Shown: in pieces, positions 54,212 to 63,027 of the stretch | Position numbering within the stretch: position 1 is the stretch's first letter | Layout: the number at the start of each line of letters is the position of its first letter | Program-made: the position numbers and the translations under genes | NCBI GenBank assembly: GCA_029907545.1 | Contig: JARYLR010000004.1 | Coordinates: forward strand, 1 to 64,000 | DNA length: 64,000 nucleotides | Source of the DNA: Candidatus Bathyarchaeota archaeon | GTDB lineage: Archaea > Thermoproteota > Bathyarchaeia > Bathyarchaeales > Bathycorpusculaceae | Reading direction: 5' to 3' | Notes under the pieces: generated by a model | What the model was told of the DNA's origin: nothing | The model's input: the letters and a program-made list of their open reading frames with translations, nothing else | Database searches by the model: none

Positions 54212-57200
54212 ATGTTTTCACCTCCTTCCAGACGTGGTTTGATGGGAACGGTTACGGAGAATGCAGTTCCCTTACCGATTTTGCTGTTTACCGAGATCTT
54301 ACCTTTGTGTGCCTCTGCAATGCGTTTACATATAGCCAAACCCAACCCCATCCCCTTTGCCTTAGTAGTGAACAGTGGCGACCAGATTCTCTTTAAGACT
54401 TCCTGTGTCATGCCCATGCCAGTATCAGCAAAGCGGAATTCAACATTGCTTGACACCTGTCTGCTGCTTATCGTGAGCACTCCGCCTTTAGGCATTGCTT
54501 CCACAGCATTTTTGATCAAGTTGATGAACAGCCTCTTCATTTTCTCAAAGTCAACAATAATCTTTGGGCTGGTGCTGGTTTGATTTCTAACTTCAATGTT
54601 CGCGGGAATCTCTATTGCTAGAGCTTCTTTAACCAGTGCATAAGGATTGGTTTCAGTGCATTCAAGTCGCATCTCACGAGAATAATCCAAAAGATCATTC
54701 ACTATTGTGTTTGAATATTCTACGTTCTTTTCGATTATTTCAAGCATCTCCCACGTTTTGCTGCTACTTCTTTGGTTTTGCTTGGTCTTCAAGTAATAGG
54801 CGGCTGCTGCAATTCCTGTCAATGGATTCCGCAAGTCGTGTCCAACCATTGCTGCCACTTCCCCGATAGCTGCCAGTCTTTCGGATTTCAGAAGCTGCTG
54901 TTCCATCCGTTTGCGCTCGGTAATGTCACTGGTTATTGCTACGAAGCCGATAGGTCTGCCTGAATCGTCTCGAACCACGCTTGCGGAAAGCTCTGCCGGA
55001 AATTCGCGTCCATCTTTCGTGACAAAGGTGTATTCACGGTCTCTTACATAGCCTTCTTCAAGGGTTTTCTTTATTCCCTCAAAAGCTCTTTCGTGGTCTT
55101 TCTTGGCTATTAACTCGAAGGCGCTTTTGCCGATCAATTCAGCCTTTGAGGAGAATCCGTGCAGTTTTAGCGTGTGTTCGTTGCATTCAGTGATGATTCC
55201 ATTTAGGTCTGTTGCGGTAATGGCGTTCGGGGTTGCTGTGATAATGCTTCTGAGCTTTTCTTCATTTCTCTTCAAATCTACGGTTCGCTCTTTCACTTTT
55301 TCCTCAAGGCATGTGGCATACTCGTTTAGCTGTTTTTTGGCTTTGTTCAGTTGCTGAAATAGTTGAGCGTTCTCGATCGCAACTGCAGCCTGATGAATAA
55401 ACAGCTCCAGCGGAGCCAGCGACTCCCTAGTCGGCTTTTTTCCATCCACTGGGTCATCTATGCTCAAAATCCCCACAATGCGTCCATCAGCCAGCCTAAG
55501 CGGCGCGTAGAGCAAGTCTTGCGGATCCCAGTCAATCATCTCTTCCTTAGAAAGATTACTGGGAACAGTGCCTTCGGAGAATCTCTTCCTCACGAGGGGA
55601 TCGCTCCACGGAAGATAATAGAACTCTCCTATTCTGAACCGTTCATACTCTGGACCAAACCGCTCGCGCCACACCTGCCCAGGGGGTCTGTTATCCCACA
55701 GAAAGGCTCTTTCCTCTTTTGTCAGACCAGCCGTTACCAAGTCATCTGGGCTTGATAACTCCATTTTTGAATCTCGGACAGATATGACAACTCGGCGCCA
55801 GCCTAGTTCTTTAATGGCTTTTGCGATTCTGTTGAGGCGCTTGTGCAGATCCATCGTGTAAATCACGTCGGCCGAGCTCTTCATCAGCAGCATCAGTTGG
55901 CTGGAGCGTTTTTCAATTTCCTTACGCTTTTCTAAGTTACCTATCGCTGTTGCAATATGGGAAGCCAAGATCTGAAGTAACGTAATGTCCTTTTCATTGA
56001 AGGCGTTCAGCTTCTTGCTTTCAACGTCCAGTACGCCAAAAAGCTTTTCTTCAGTGTTGATTGGAACAGCGAGCTCGGAACGGGCATCTGGTATGCCTTC
56101 AATGTAGTCTTTGTCTCTTGTCACGTCTGGAACCAGCACAGGCTTACGCGTGTTTGCAGCCTTGACAGTTATGCCTCTATTGCTTGAAAGTGGCAGGTTA
56201 TTCGGTGCATGAGGTTTGCCGCGTCGAGCAACAGGGCGGAGACTGTTTTTCACGACTTTCAAGAAGACAACACTATCCACTTCAAGCGTTTTTTCCAGAG
56301 CATCTAAAGTCAGCTCGTAGATTTGTTGAAGGGTTTTTGCTGCGTTCAGTCGTCCTACGTAGTAGTTCAGCACAGAGAGTCTTTCTTCCAACCGCTTTCT
56401 TTCAGTGATATCAGTGAGCGTGCCTTCATAGTATAGGATGTTTCCTTGCTCGTCACGCACGGCATGCGAATTTTCCAGAACAATTATTGGCTGTCCATCT
56501 TTCCGTTTTAGAAAAAGTTCAATGTTGCGTGCTTTATCTTGTTTTTCAAGCCGATGCATCCAACGCTTTCTGTCTTCTGGGTTCATATACATGTCGCGTG
56601 AGATGTTGGCTGCTTGGAGTTCTTCTAACGTGGAATAGCCAAACATCTCTATCAGTGCGGGGTTGGCTGTGATTATTTTGCCTTCTGGAGAGCTTTGGTA
56701 TATGCCGTCTGGCACATTTTCAAATAGGGTGCGGAACCTGATTTCAGAGAATTTTACCGCTTCTTCTGTTTTCTTTCTTTCTGTGATGTCTCGAACTATT
56801 CCGAATTCCCCGATAATTTTGCTGTTTTTTATATAAGGCGTGCTTGTAAACTCGCCGACCAAGTATTTTCCTGACTTGGAGCGTACACGCAGCTCGTAAG
56901 AGGGTGGCTGTTTTCCATTCAGAGCCATGTAAAATGTTTCTGTTGCAAGTGGCAAGTCATCAGGATGGATAAGCCGATCAAAGGGTTTGCCAATCCATCT
57001 AGCAGATGGCCACCCTGTGATCTTTTCAAATGCAGGATTCAGCGAAGTGATCTTGCCGTTTCGTGAAATAGTGTAAATGACTTCAGGCGCGTTTTCAACA
57101 AGGTTCCTGTAACATTCCTCACTTTCACAAAGTGTTTCTTTCAGTAACTTGTCCTTTGTGATATCTCTTACGATGCCTAGAGCTCCTACTATTTTCCCTT

Positions 57201-57549
57201 GGTTTATACAAGGGGTAAGCACAATTTCAACGTTTATGCGCTTTTCGTTCTTTGCCGTAAACTCCAACTCACATCCTGTCTGCTTTCCCTTCAAGACATC
57301 CCAGAGACTCCGAGGGATTTTCGACAAGATTTTCTGAGGGACGGCGTTCCCAATTTTTCTTCCGACGCACTCTTTTCTTTTTAGGTTAAGCAGCGTCTCG
57401 ACTTTACGGTTTATTTCTATTACTTCCCCTTTGCTGTCAAGGAGAATTATGCCCTCGCCTGTCTTTGCGAATAAGCACTTGAAGACTTTGGAAGTGAAAA
57501 TGGGAAAAAGAGGAGGTGTTATCATTTTTCGATTGCTGGCTCTTCGCAT
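54163..57549 (-). CDS. Multi-PAS/GAF sensor histidine kinase
   Basis: 1128 residues with no transmembrane helix, so cytoplasmic. Rough order: PAS (25-130), PAS (145-260), PAS (268-390), GAF (400-540), GAF-like (555-735), coiled coil, PAS (775-890), HisKA with MVGHDLRNPLTGIA (about 905), HATPase with INLIKNAVEAM, DTGMGM and KGMGLGLAI. Strong GGAGG before the ATG. Signals to the adjacent receiver-only protein. Confidence 0.95.
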   Translation of the reverse strand: MRRASNRKMITPPLFPIFTSKVFKCLFAKTGEGIILLDSKGEVIEINRKVETLLNLKRKECVGRKIGNAVPQKILSKIPRSLWDVLKGKQTGCELEFTAKNEKRINVEIVLTPCINQGKIVGALGIVRDITKDKLLKETLCESEECYRNLVENAPEVIYTISRNGKITSLNPAFEKITGWPSARWIGKPFDRLIHPDDLPLATETFYMALNGKQPPSYELRVRSKSGKYLVGEFTSTPYIKNSKIIGEFGIVRDITERKKTEEAVKFSEIRFRTLFENVPDGIYQSSPEGKIITANPALIEMFGYSTLEELQAANISRDMYMNPEDRKRWMHRLEKQDKARNIELFLKRKDGQPIIVLENSHAVRDEQGNILYYEGTLTDITERKRLEERLSVLNYYVGRLNAAKTLQQIYELTLDALEKTLEVDSVVFLKVVKNSLRPVARRGKPHAPNNLPLSSNRGITVKAANTRKPVLVPDVTRDKDYIEGIPDARSELAVPINTEEKLFGVLDVESKKLNAFNEKDITLLQILASHIATAIGNLEKRKEIEKRSSQLMLLMKSSADVIYTMDLHKRLNRIAKAIKELGWRRVVISVRDSKMELSSPDDLVTAGLTKEERAFLWDNRPPGQVWRERFGPEYERFRIGEFYYLPWSDPLVRKRFSEGTVPSNLSKEEMIDWDPQDLLYAPLRLADGRIVGILSIDDPVDGKKPTRESLAPLELFIHQAAVAIENAQLFQQLNKAKKQLNEYATCLEEKVKERTVDLKRNEEKLRSIITATPNAITATDLNGIITECNEHTLKLHGFSSKAELIGKSAFELIAKKDHERAFEGIKKTLEEGYVRDREYTFVTKDGREFPAELSASVVRDDSGRPIGFVAITSDITERKRMEQQLLKSERLAAIGEVAAMVGHDLRNPLTGIAAAAYYLKTKQNQRSSSKTWEMLEIIEKNVEYSNTIVNDLLDYSREMRLECTETNPYALVKEALAIEIPANIEVRNQTSTSPKIIVDFEKMKRLFINLIKNAVEAMPKGGVLTISSRQVSSNVEFRFADTGMGMTQEVLKRIWSPLFTTKAKGMGLGLAICKRIAEAHKGKISVNSKIGKGTAFSVTVPIKPRLEGGENIWVNVPESLLSTTMKA

Positions 57550-57902
57550 TGAGCCACCTCCAGTTGCACGTTGCTCTCTTCTTTGTTGTCTTGAAGGCTC
57601 TTCTTAAGAGTAGCTACATATTCTTCAAGAGAAAGATTGTTGGAAGCTTGCCACTTAATGTCTTGTTCAGCTTTTGCATGCAGTCTTTGTATTATCAGTG
57701 TATGTAGGTAGTTGGCGCCTACCCCAAAGATATTTCCTATTGCATGCTTGAAAGCTTCAATTTTGCTTGGGATTTCCTCTTTCTTAATGTTAAAATTCTT
57801 ATCCAGATAGAAGTATATTGCCTGTTTTGAGGATTCTCCTAGTGAGGAAAGACCTTCGTCTATTGCTTCTAGAACAATTTCCTCAAACGGCTGTTTCGGC
57901 AA
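57522..57902 (-). CDS. Small conserved archaeal signalling-associated protein (possible NitrOD5-like)
   Basis: 126-residue helical protein starting with PFEEIVLEAIDEGLSSLGES and AIYFYLDKNF; I recall similar stand-alone proteins (named NitrOD5 in thaumarchaeal work) beside histidine kinases, but this is memory of a pattern, not a match. TTG start with GAGGA seven bases upstream. Overlaps the kinase gene by 28 bp, so first gene of a three-gene operon. Confidence 0.55.
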   Translation of the reverse strand: MPKQPFEEIVLEAIDEGLSSLGESSKQAIYFYLDKNFNIKKEEIPSKIEAFKHAIGNIFGVGANYLHTLIIQRLHAKAEQDIKWQASNNLSLEEYVATLKKSLQDNKEESNVQLEVAQCEEPAIEK

Positions 57903-57960
57903 TAGGGGTTCCTCGAAATATAATGTGATTTTTCGGTTTTGTGTTCATCTGGGCGTGGAA

Positions 57961-57968
57961 TGTATAAA
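57961..57968 (-). promoter_or_regulatory. TATA element of the two-component operon
   Basis: TTTATACA on the minus strand, about 55 bp before the TTG at 57902, in the 131 bp gap behind trmO. Confidence 0.5.
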
Positions 57969-58033
57969 TCGGTTATGAACATCTAATTTAGATTCTGAAT
58001 TGAAATCAGCAAGCGGCTATACCGCTTTTTGCT

Positions 58034-58465
58034 TTATGCCAAAACACCATGCCTTGTCCATTGCGGGGCGTGGGCGTTGGCTACTGAATCAATGTGTGGA
58101 ACGTATGGTTTAATGTCAACTATAGGCGAGCCTTCTAGCGCGTCAAGTCTCCTTACTCTGAGAAGGCATTCTTTTTTTTCGAGCAATTCTACAACAGACA
58201 GACCTACCGGATTTGGGCGGCTTGGGCTTCGGCAAGCAAAGACTCCAGTTTTCACTTTAGCCTTGTGTCTGCGGGGGAAGACTTGAAGTGTTTTTCTGTC
58301 TTTCTCGTTGTCGCAAAGGTGCATCCAGTAAAGAATGATTATGTGAGAGTACTCTTCTATGCCCTTTAACCCCTTACAGTAGTCTGGATGGATTTCGATG
58401 TGTGTTTCTTCTTCCGTGGTTTTTCTCACTGTGCCGATGAAGTGCAGTTTACTGTTCAGGCTCAT
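58034..58465 (-). CDS. trmO: tRNA m6t6A37 N6-methyltransferase TrmO
   Basis: UPF0066/TsaA-type enzyme that methylates t6A37 of some tRNA-Thr using SAM. GVFACRSPSRPNPVGLSVV and DALEGSPIVDIKPYVPHID are the family signatures. 143 residues is the short archaeal form without a C-terminal extension. ATG start. Confidence 0.9.
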   Translation of the reverse strand: MSLNSKLHFIGTVRKTTEEETHIEIHPDYCKGLKGIEEYSHIIILYWMHLCDNEKDRKTLQVFPRRHKAKVKTGVFACRSPSRPNPVGLSVVELLEKKECLLRVRRLDALEGSPIVDIKPYVPHIDSVANAHAPQWTRHGVLA

Positions 58466-58669
58466 TTTCTTACCCTTGGCTTAGACTTTTTAAAGTGCTA
58501 GTTGATAAAACTTGTTTGTCTGCGGCTCCAGATATTTTGATTTAGGAAAAGAATGTGTGGAAGATTTTGCTGGAGAGAAAAGTGAATGTGAATTGGCGAT
58601 ACAGCTTTCCGATTCATAAGTCTTTAATGGTTTTTAGCGCAAGTTGTTTGATTGCAGGGTGAAATCGTC

Positions 58670-58894
58670 TTGAACGAGCAAATGCTTCAAGCTTGCAAAG
58701 AGTTGGTTGACGACGCCAAAATGGGATGCGCCGACCTTGTTTTTAAGGAAGTATGCCTTGAAATCCTATCCAGAGCACGAAACGTTTTAACCGAAAAACA
58801 GTTCAGGAAGCTAGTTGCCTACACTGCTGAAAGAATGAAGGAAAAAATCCCCTTTGAGCTACAGCAAGAGCTTATGGCGCGGGGCAAAGTCTAG
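58670..58894 (+). CDS. Conserved hypothetical helical protein
   Basis: 74 residues from the TTG at 58670, chosen because GGTGA lies six bases upstream (frame open to 58652). Predominantly alpha-helical with Cys near the start; no family recognised. Convergent with the adenosine-specific kinase gene. Confidence 0.5.
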   Translation: MNEQMLQACKELVDDAKMGCADLVFKEVCLEILSRARNVLTEKQFRKLVAYTAERMKEKIPFELQQELMARGKV

Positions 58895-58993
58895 AAGCAG
58901 GCTCGATGTACACTTATCCCCAAGCAGAAGCTGAAACAGGCAAAATGCGGCGGTTTCGCCCTGCCGCGTTATTCTACAGCTACGTCACGATGT

Positions 58994-59482
58994 CTAGGCA
59001 AGCTTGTAGCCTATTTTACGCAGAAATTCTTTTCTGGCGAGAATGTCTTCTTCGTTTTCTATTCCTTTACTTTTCGATCCGTCTATGACGCCGACGACGC
59101 CTCTGCCCTGCTCAGTTTCAGCGACAACTACTTGAAGAGGATTTGCAGTAGCCGCGTAGATCACGCATGTTTCTGGAACATGTTTAATTTTGTCAAGGAC
59201 GTTTATAGGGTAAGCGTTTTTCATGAAAACGATGAAGCTGTGACCGCATGAGAGTTCGAAAGCCTTCTCTGCTGCTAGCTGTCGAAGTCTCTCATCATTT
59301 CCCTCATGCCTAACTAGGCATGGTCCTGAGCTTTCGCAGAAGCCTATGCCAAACTTCACATTTGGAACCGCGTTCACTAGCGCCTCGTATAGGTCTTCAA
59401 CTGTCTTGATGAAGTGTGCAGTTCCGAGGATCACGTTGCAGTCTTGGGGCACTTCGATTTTGACGGTTTTGAACTCAAGCAT
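58994..59482 (-). CDS. Adenosine-specific kinase family protein
   Basis: Member of the archaeal/bacterial Ado-specific kinase family (PF04008 type): N-terminal [19 protein letters not shown] and [26 protein letters not shown] near the C terminus. A structure-level annotation with limited biochemistry. 162 residues. Single gene between convergent small gene and MFS gene. Confidence 0.85.
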   Translation of the reverse strand: MLEFKTVKIEVPQDCNVILGTAHFIKTVEDLYEALVNAVPNVKFGIGFCESSGPCLVRHEGNDERLRQLAAEKAFELSCGHSFIVFMKNAYPINVLDKIKHVPETCVIYAATANPLQVVVAETEQGRGVVGVIDGSKSKGIENEEDILARKEFLRKIGYKLA

Positions 59483-59526
59483 AAAATAGTCTGTGGCGGG
59501 AACTTGCTCTTAAGATTTAAGACTTT

Positions 59527-60792
59527 TCAGCGTTTTGCAACTTTTGTTGCAAACAAAGCCGTGCCGACGGCAACGATGATTGAGGAAGCGTAGAAGGTGT
59601 TGATGTATGCTATGTTCGTAGGGAGCCCGAGAATCTGTGTTTGGAGATCTGCAAGCGGTCCTCCTACAAGAAGTCCTGAAGGACCCCAGCTTAGGGCCAT
59701 CACCGTGTTGTATCTGCTAAACAGTCTCCCTCTTTTGTCTTCGGGGATTATGTCTCCTGCAAGGGCGAAGCCCACCGTCTGCACTGTCCAGAATGACACG
59801 CCATTTAGACCGTAGACTGCAGCAATGAAGAAGAAATCTGTGGATAGGCTGTAGCCTAGGGGCGTGAGAATGGCTAAGACCAAGCCTACTAACAAAGTCT
59901 TTTCTTTCCCTATTTTGTCCGCAATCCATCCGCATGTTAGGCTTGTCAGCATTCCTCCAAGTGTCCATGCGGTAAGTATAAGGCCCATTTCTGCTTCGCT
60001 TTTGCTTAGTCCTGTTGGGAGCTGGAGGAAAAGGAGAAAGACTTGGCTTATGCATGTGGCGCCTATCACTACTATGATGAGGGATGCTAGGAACCACTTG
60101 TATTTTTTAGAGCTGTAACTTGCAGAAACGTCATAGTCCTTGTTTGTTAAGGATTCACTTTTTGTTGTTGCATTCTTCTTTTTGATTAGTCTTGAGGCGG
60201 CTGTCATTATTATTGCGCTTGTGATGAGCATGGCTATTACTATGTAGAATATTGTTCCTTCACGGAAACCTTGTCCGCCATTGTAGAGAAAACTGGCGAA
60301 GTTGATGCCGATCATTCTTCCCAGCGAGGCTATGAAGTTGAGGGTTCCAACGATGCCTCCGCGGTTTCTGCTCGTGGTCACGTCTGTCAGCAGCGCCGCC
60401 CATCCAACATCAGACATAGACCAGAAAAACTCTAGAAGTGAGAGCCCGAGAATCAGCGACAAGCCAGCTGCAAAGTCTGCCTGTCCGTTCAGCAGTGTCT
60501 TATGAATAAGGTAGACGATGAAGTAGAAGGCTGCTGCTACGGCTTCTCCTGCGATGACTAGTTCTGCTCTGAGTCTGTGCTTGTCTGAGATTTTGCCCCA
60601 TATTAGATTCTGTCCTAAAGCAGAAGCCACCATGTTCATTGTGCCCAGCAGGGTCGTATAGGTAACAGTCTTCATTAACATGAAAAGGTAGTTGATCATG
60701 AAAGTGTAGAATACGCCTCTTCTAACGAACGACAGAAACTGGAATAGCCCAAGATTCAGAAACACTGTTTTTCTGGCTGGCTGCTGAGACAC
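59527..60792 (-). CDS. MFS transporter
   Basis: Twelve hydrophobic helices in 421 residues with a KKKNATTKSESLTNK central loop (about 200-215). Motif A-like WGKISDKHRLRAE between helices 2 and 3 and GWIADKIGKEKTL in the second half. Substrate unknown. Start ATG. Confidence 0.88.
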   Translation of the reverse strand: MSQQPARKTVFLNLGLFQFLSFVRRGVFYTFMINYLFMLMKTVTYTTLLGTMNMVASALGQNLIWGKISDKHRLRAELVIAGEAVAAAFYFIVYLIHKTLLNGQADFAAGLSLILGLSLLEFFWSMSDVGWAALLTDVTTSRNRGGIVGTLNFIASLGRMIGINFASFLYNGGQGFREGTIFYIVIAMLITSAIIMTAASRLIKKKNATTKSESLTNKDYDVSASYSSKKYKWFLASLIIVVIGATCISQVFLLFLQLPTGLSKSEAEMGLILTAWTLGGMLTSLTCGWIADKIGKEKTLLVGLVLAILTPLGYSLSTDFFFIAAVYGLNGVSFWTVQTVGFALAGDIIPEDKRGRLFSRYNTVMALSWGPSGLLVGGPLADLQTQILGLPTNIAYINTFYASSIIVAVGTALFATKVAKR

Positions 60793-60850
60793 TCCTTCTT
60801 CCTACCCTGTTTCAGTGTTGCCGAAGTCTATGCAGATGTCGCGGCGGCTT

Positions 60851-61243
60851 CTAAAGAGTTTTTGCCGCTTTCTTTTTGATCAAAAGCCAGTTTTTGTCTC
60901 CCTTAAACTTTATCAACGCGTAATCTCCTTGAAGCTTTGTGCCGTGGAGTGTGAATTCGATTTTTTCGCTGTTTCTAGACCTCAGCGTGTATGTGCCTTT
61001 ATCCCAGATTTCTACCTTTCCGGCGCCATATTCGCCTTTCGGTATTGTTCCCTCAAAACTTGCATACTCGAGTTCATGATCTTCCACCTGTACGGCGAGT
61101 CTTTTTACGCCTGCCTCTTTGGGCGGCTCTTTTGGTACTGCCCAGCTTTTTAGTACGCCGTCCATTTCAAGTCTGAAGTCGTAGTGCAGGTGGGTTGCGT
61201 AATGCTTTTGAATGACAAAGATTGCGGTGGCTTGGTGGGACAT
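60851..61243 (-). CDS. Stand-alone LigD-type 3'-phosphoesterase domain
   Basis: 130 residues from the ATG at 61243 (frame to 61294). FVIQKHYATHLHYDFRLEMDG with catalytic His and Asp and GVLKSWAVPKEP, then EGTIPKGEYGAGKVEIWDKG: the phosphoesterase module of bacterial LigD, which trims 3' ribonucleotide/phosphate ends. No ligase or Ku nearby. Archaeal stand-alone versions act in end repair. Confidence 0.9.
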   Translation of the reverse strand: MSHQATAIFVIQKHYATHLHYDFRLEMDGVLKSWAVPKEPPKEAGVKRLAVQVEDHELEYASFEGTIPKGEYGAGKVEIWDKGTYTLRSRNSEKIEFTLHGTKLQGDYALIKFKGDKNWLLIKKKAAKTL

Positions 61244-61382
61244 GAATTTCACTGTCTTGACTAGTGTGTTATCTAGTAAAAACCTTGTGACCAAAAAGTT
61301 TCTCTAGAAGGCATGCACAGACATTTTGTCTAAGCAGTCAAGATGCCACTATCTTGGCTAGGCTTATAGCCTCGTGATTCTG

Positions 61383-61934
61383 TTACTCAGCTTCTTTCTT
61401 GCGAGCCTGCTTTTCCGTGATTCTTTCGCTTCTTAGGATGTATCCTGCTAGAGCATTGAAACTTAGAGGCAGAAATTGATCTTTATCGGTTAGATCTATG
61501 ACGAAGCTTTTGACTTCGCCGGTTTTCACCAACGTCTGGTTTTTCACGAACCTTATGAAGCTGCTGTATGTTGGGTAGTCTTCGTGCAGCGAGATAATCA
61601 CTCTATCAGCTTCGCATCCCATGCCGCTCATTCCAAGGATGACGGAAGAGCTTTCCCTGTTCATCACTTCACGGACATCACTTCTTGCCTTTTCAAGTTC
61701 TTCACGGGTCAAATGCTCTCTCAATTTTGCAAAGGTAATAGCCATTATCTCAAACCCGATTTCCGCGAAGTCAGGCAGCATTGTGTACTCCTTTACGTAG
61801 CCTTTTGTCTCCAGCTTTTTCAAAGTTCGGCTGACCGTGGGCTGAGAAACCCCAAGAGCCTTTGCTAGCTTGCGGTCGCTTCTTCTGCTGTTTTTCATCA
61901 GTTCACAAAGCAGTCTTAACTCAGTTTTGTTCAA
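61383..61934 (-). CDS. Lrp/AsnC-type winged-helix regulator
   Basis: N-terminal HTH (about 2-55, KLAKALGVSQPTVSRTLKKLE), then a long divergent C-terminal domain without a clear RAM motif. TTG start; CCTTTTTAACC upstream is a TATA candidate. Target unknown. Confidence 0.8.
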   Translation of the reverse strand: MNKTELRLLCELMKNSRRSDRKLAKALGVSQPTVSRTLKKLETKGYVKEYTMLPDFAEIGFEIMAITFAKLREHLTREELEKARSDVREVMNRESSSVILGMSGMGCEADRVIISLHEDYPTYSSFIRFVKNQTLVKTGEVKSFVIDLTDKDQFLPLSFNALAGYILRSERITEKQARKKEAE

Positions 61935-62074
61935 CGCTGTTTCCCAGCAAGTGTTGCTCAGATTGGGTTAAAAAGGATTCCATTATTTCCAATCGGGCTC
62001 AAGCTAACCTACGCAGAGGAAGGTGAGCATTTATCCGAAAAGCCTTAAATCTGCCTCTGAAGACCAAAAAGTGA

Positions 62075-62149
62075 GGGCTGGTAGTTCAGTCTGGTATGAA
62101 TGCCTGACTTGCACTCAGGAGGCCGGGGGTTCAAATCCCCCCCAGTCCA
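62075..62149 (+). tRNA. tRNA-Ala(TGC)
   Basis: Acceptor GGGCTGG/CCAGTCC with one G-U pair, D-stem GTTC/GAAT, anticodon stem CCTGA/TCAGG, loop CTTGCAC with anticodon TGC, T-arm GGGGG-TTCAAAT-CCCCC, discriminator A. No intron, no encoded CCA. CCTTAAAT (62043-62050) is a TATA-like element about 27 bp upstream. Confidence 0.95.
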
Positions 62150-62202
62150 CTAAACATATAGCCAACGAACGGTGAAAGTTGTTTGGAAAAGTTGGTTAGA
62201 AG

Positions 62203-63027
62203 ATGAGCAGGTTTGCTTCGACTGTTTTTCTCGTAAGCTGTTTACTTATCATTTCTAGCGTTGCCCATGCGCTGGTGGTAAACGGTGGGCTTCAAGCGTT
62301 GTTCTCTTCAGATATTCCAACGATAGATGGGCAGTGGACGACGGCAAACGAGTGGACAGATGCAAGTGAAACAAGGCTTGAGAACACCGTTAACATGACA
62401 GGCTATCTTAGGGTAAAGCACAACTTCACCTGTATCTTCATTCTTCTTGACTTCGCAACAGATTACACGAGATCCACCTATGATATTGGGGGCGTATGCT
62501 TCGACAGACTTGACAACGGAGGGGTTCTTCCGCAGAGTGATGATTATCTTTTTGGCATCCAAGCTGGGCAAACGCCGGCTCAAGTTGACGTTTTTCAGGG
62601 AACTGGAACAGGGCAGTATCCGAGAGATGCATGGGCAAGGGTTTCTCTGGTTGATGTCGAAGGAAAGGCGAACTATTCCCATGTGAACGATCCCTACGAG
62701 GGAAGCATAGATCACCGGATATACGAGTTCCAAATTCCATGCAAGTACTTGGGCGCCGCAGAAGACTATGGGTTCTATGTTTTTGCCTGCGACTACCATA
62801 GCAACTCGATGCTTGAATGGCCCTTGGGTGCCGGCGGTAACTGGACGAGGATGCAGCCTCTTTTCAATGTTCCGCCTTCACCGCAAAACTGGGGAGCAGT
62901 AACAGACAACTTTATACCGGAATTTCCCTTGAACACTTTTGCGTTGCTTATAGTCCTCGCTTTCTCTGCTGTAATGTTAATTGGTGAGGAAAAGCTCAGG
63001 CTCTCGCTAAGGGCACATGCCAGGTAG
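62203..63027 (+). CDS. Secreted surface protein with IPEFP C-terminal sorting-type anchor
   Basis: Signal peptide (about 1-24), a DIPTIDGQWTTANEW carbohydrate-binding/DOMON-like opening (about 37-51), a beta-rich body with GGVCFDRLDNGGVLPQSDD, and a C-terminal FIPEFPLNTFALLIVLAF helix with basic tail. Function unknown; sugar or surface binding is plausible. Overlaps the convergent MFS gene by 32 bp. Confidence 0.8.
   Translation: MSRFASTVFLVSCLLIISSVAHALVVNGGLQALFSSDIPTIDGQWTTANEWTDASETRLENTVNMTGYLRVKHNFTCIFILLDFATDYTRSTYDIGGVCFDRLDNGGVLPQSDDYLFGIQAGQTPAQVDVFQGTGTGQYPRDAWARVSLVDVEGKANYSHVNDPYEGSIDHRIYEFQIPCKYLGAAEDYGFYVFACDYHSNSMLEWPLGAGGNWTRMQPLFNVPPSPQNWGAVTDNFIPEFPLNTFALLIVLAFSAVMLIGEEKLRLSLRAHAR

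Noticed and set aside
62308-62799. 163-codon antisense frame
   Set aside because: Antisense of a clearly supported surface protein; no motif.
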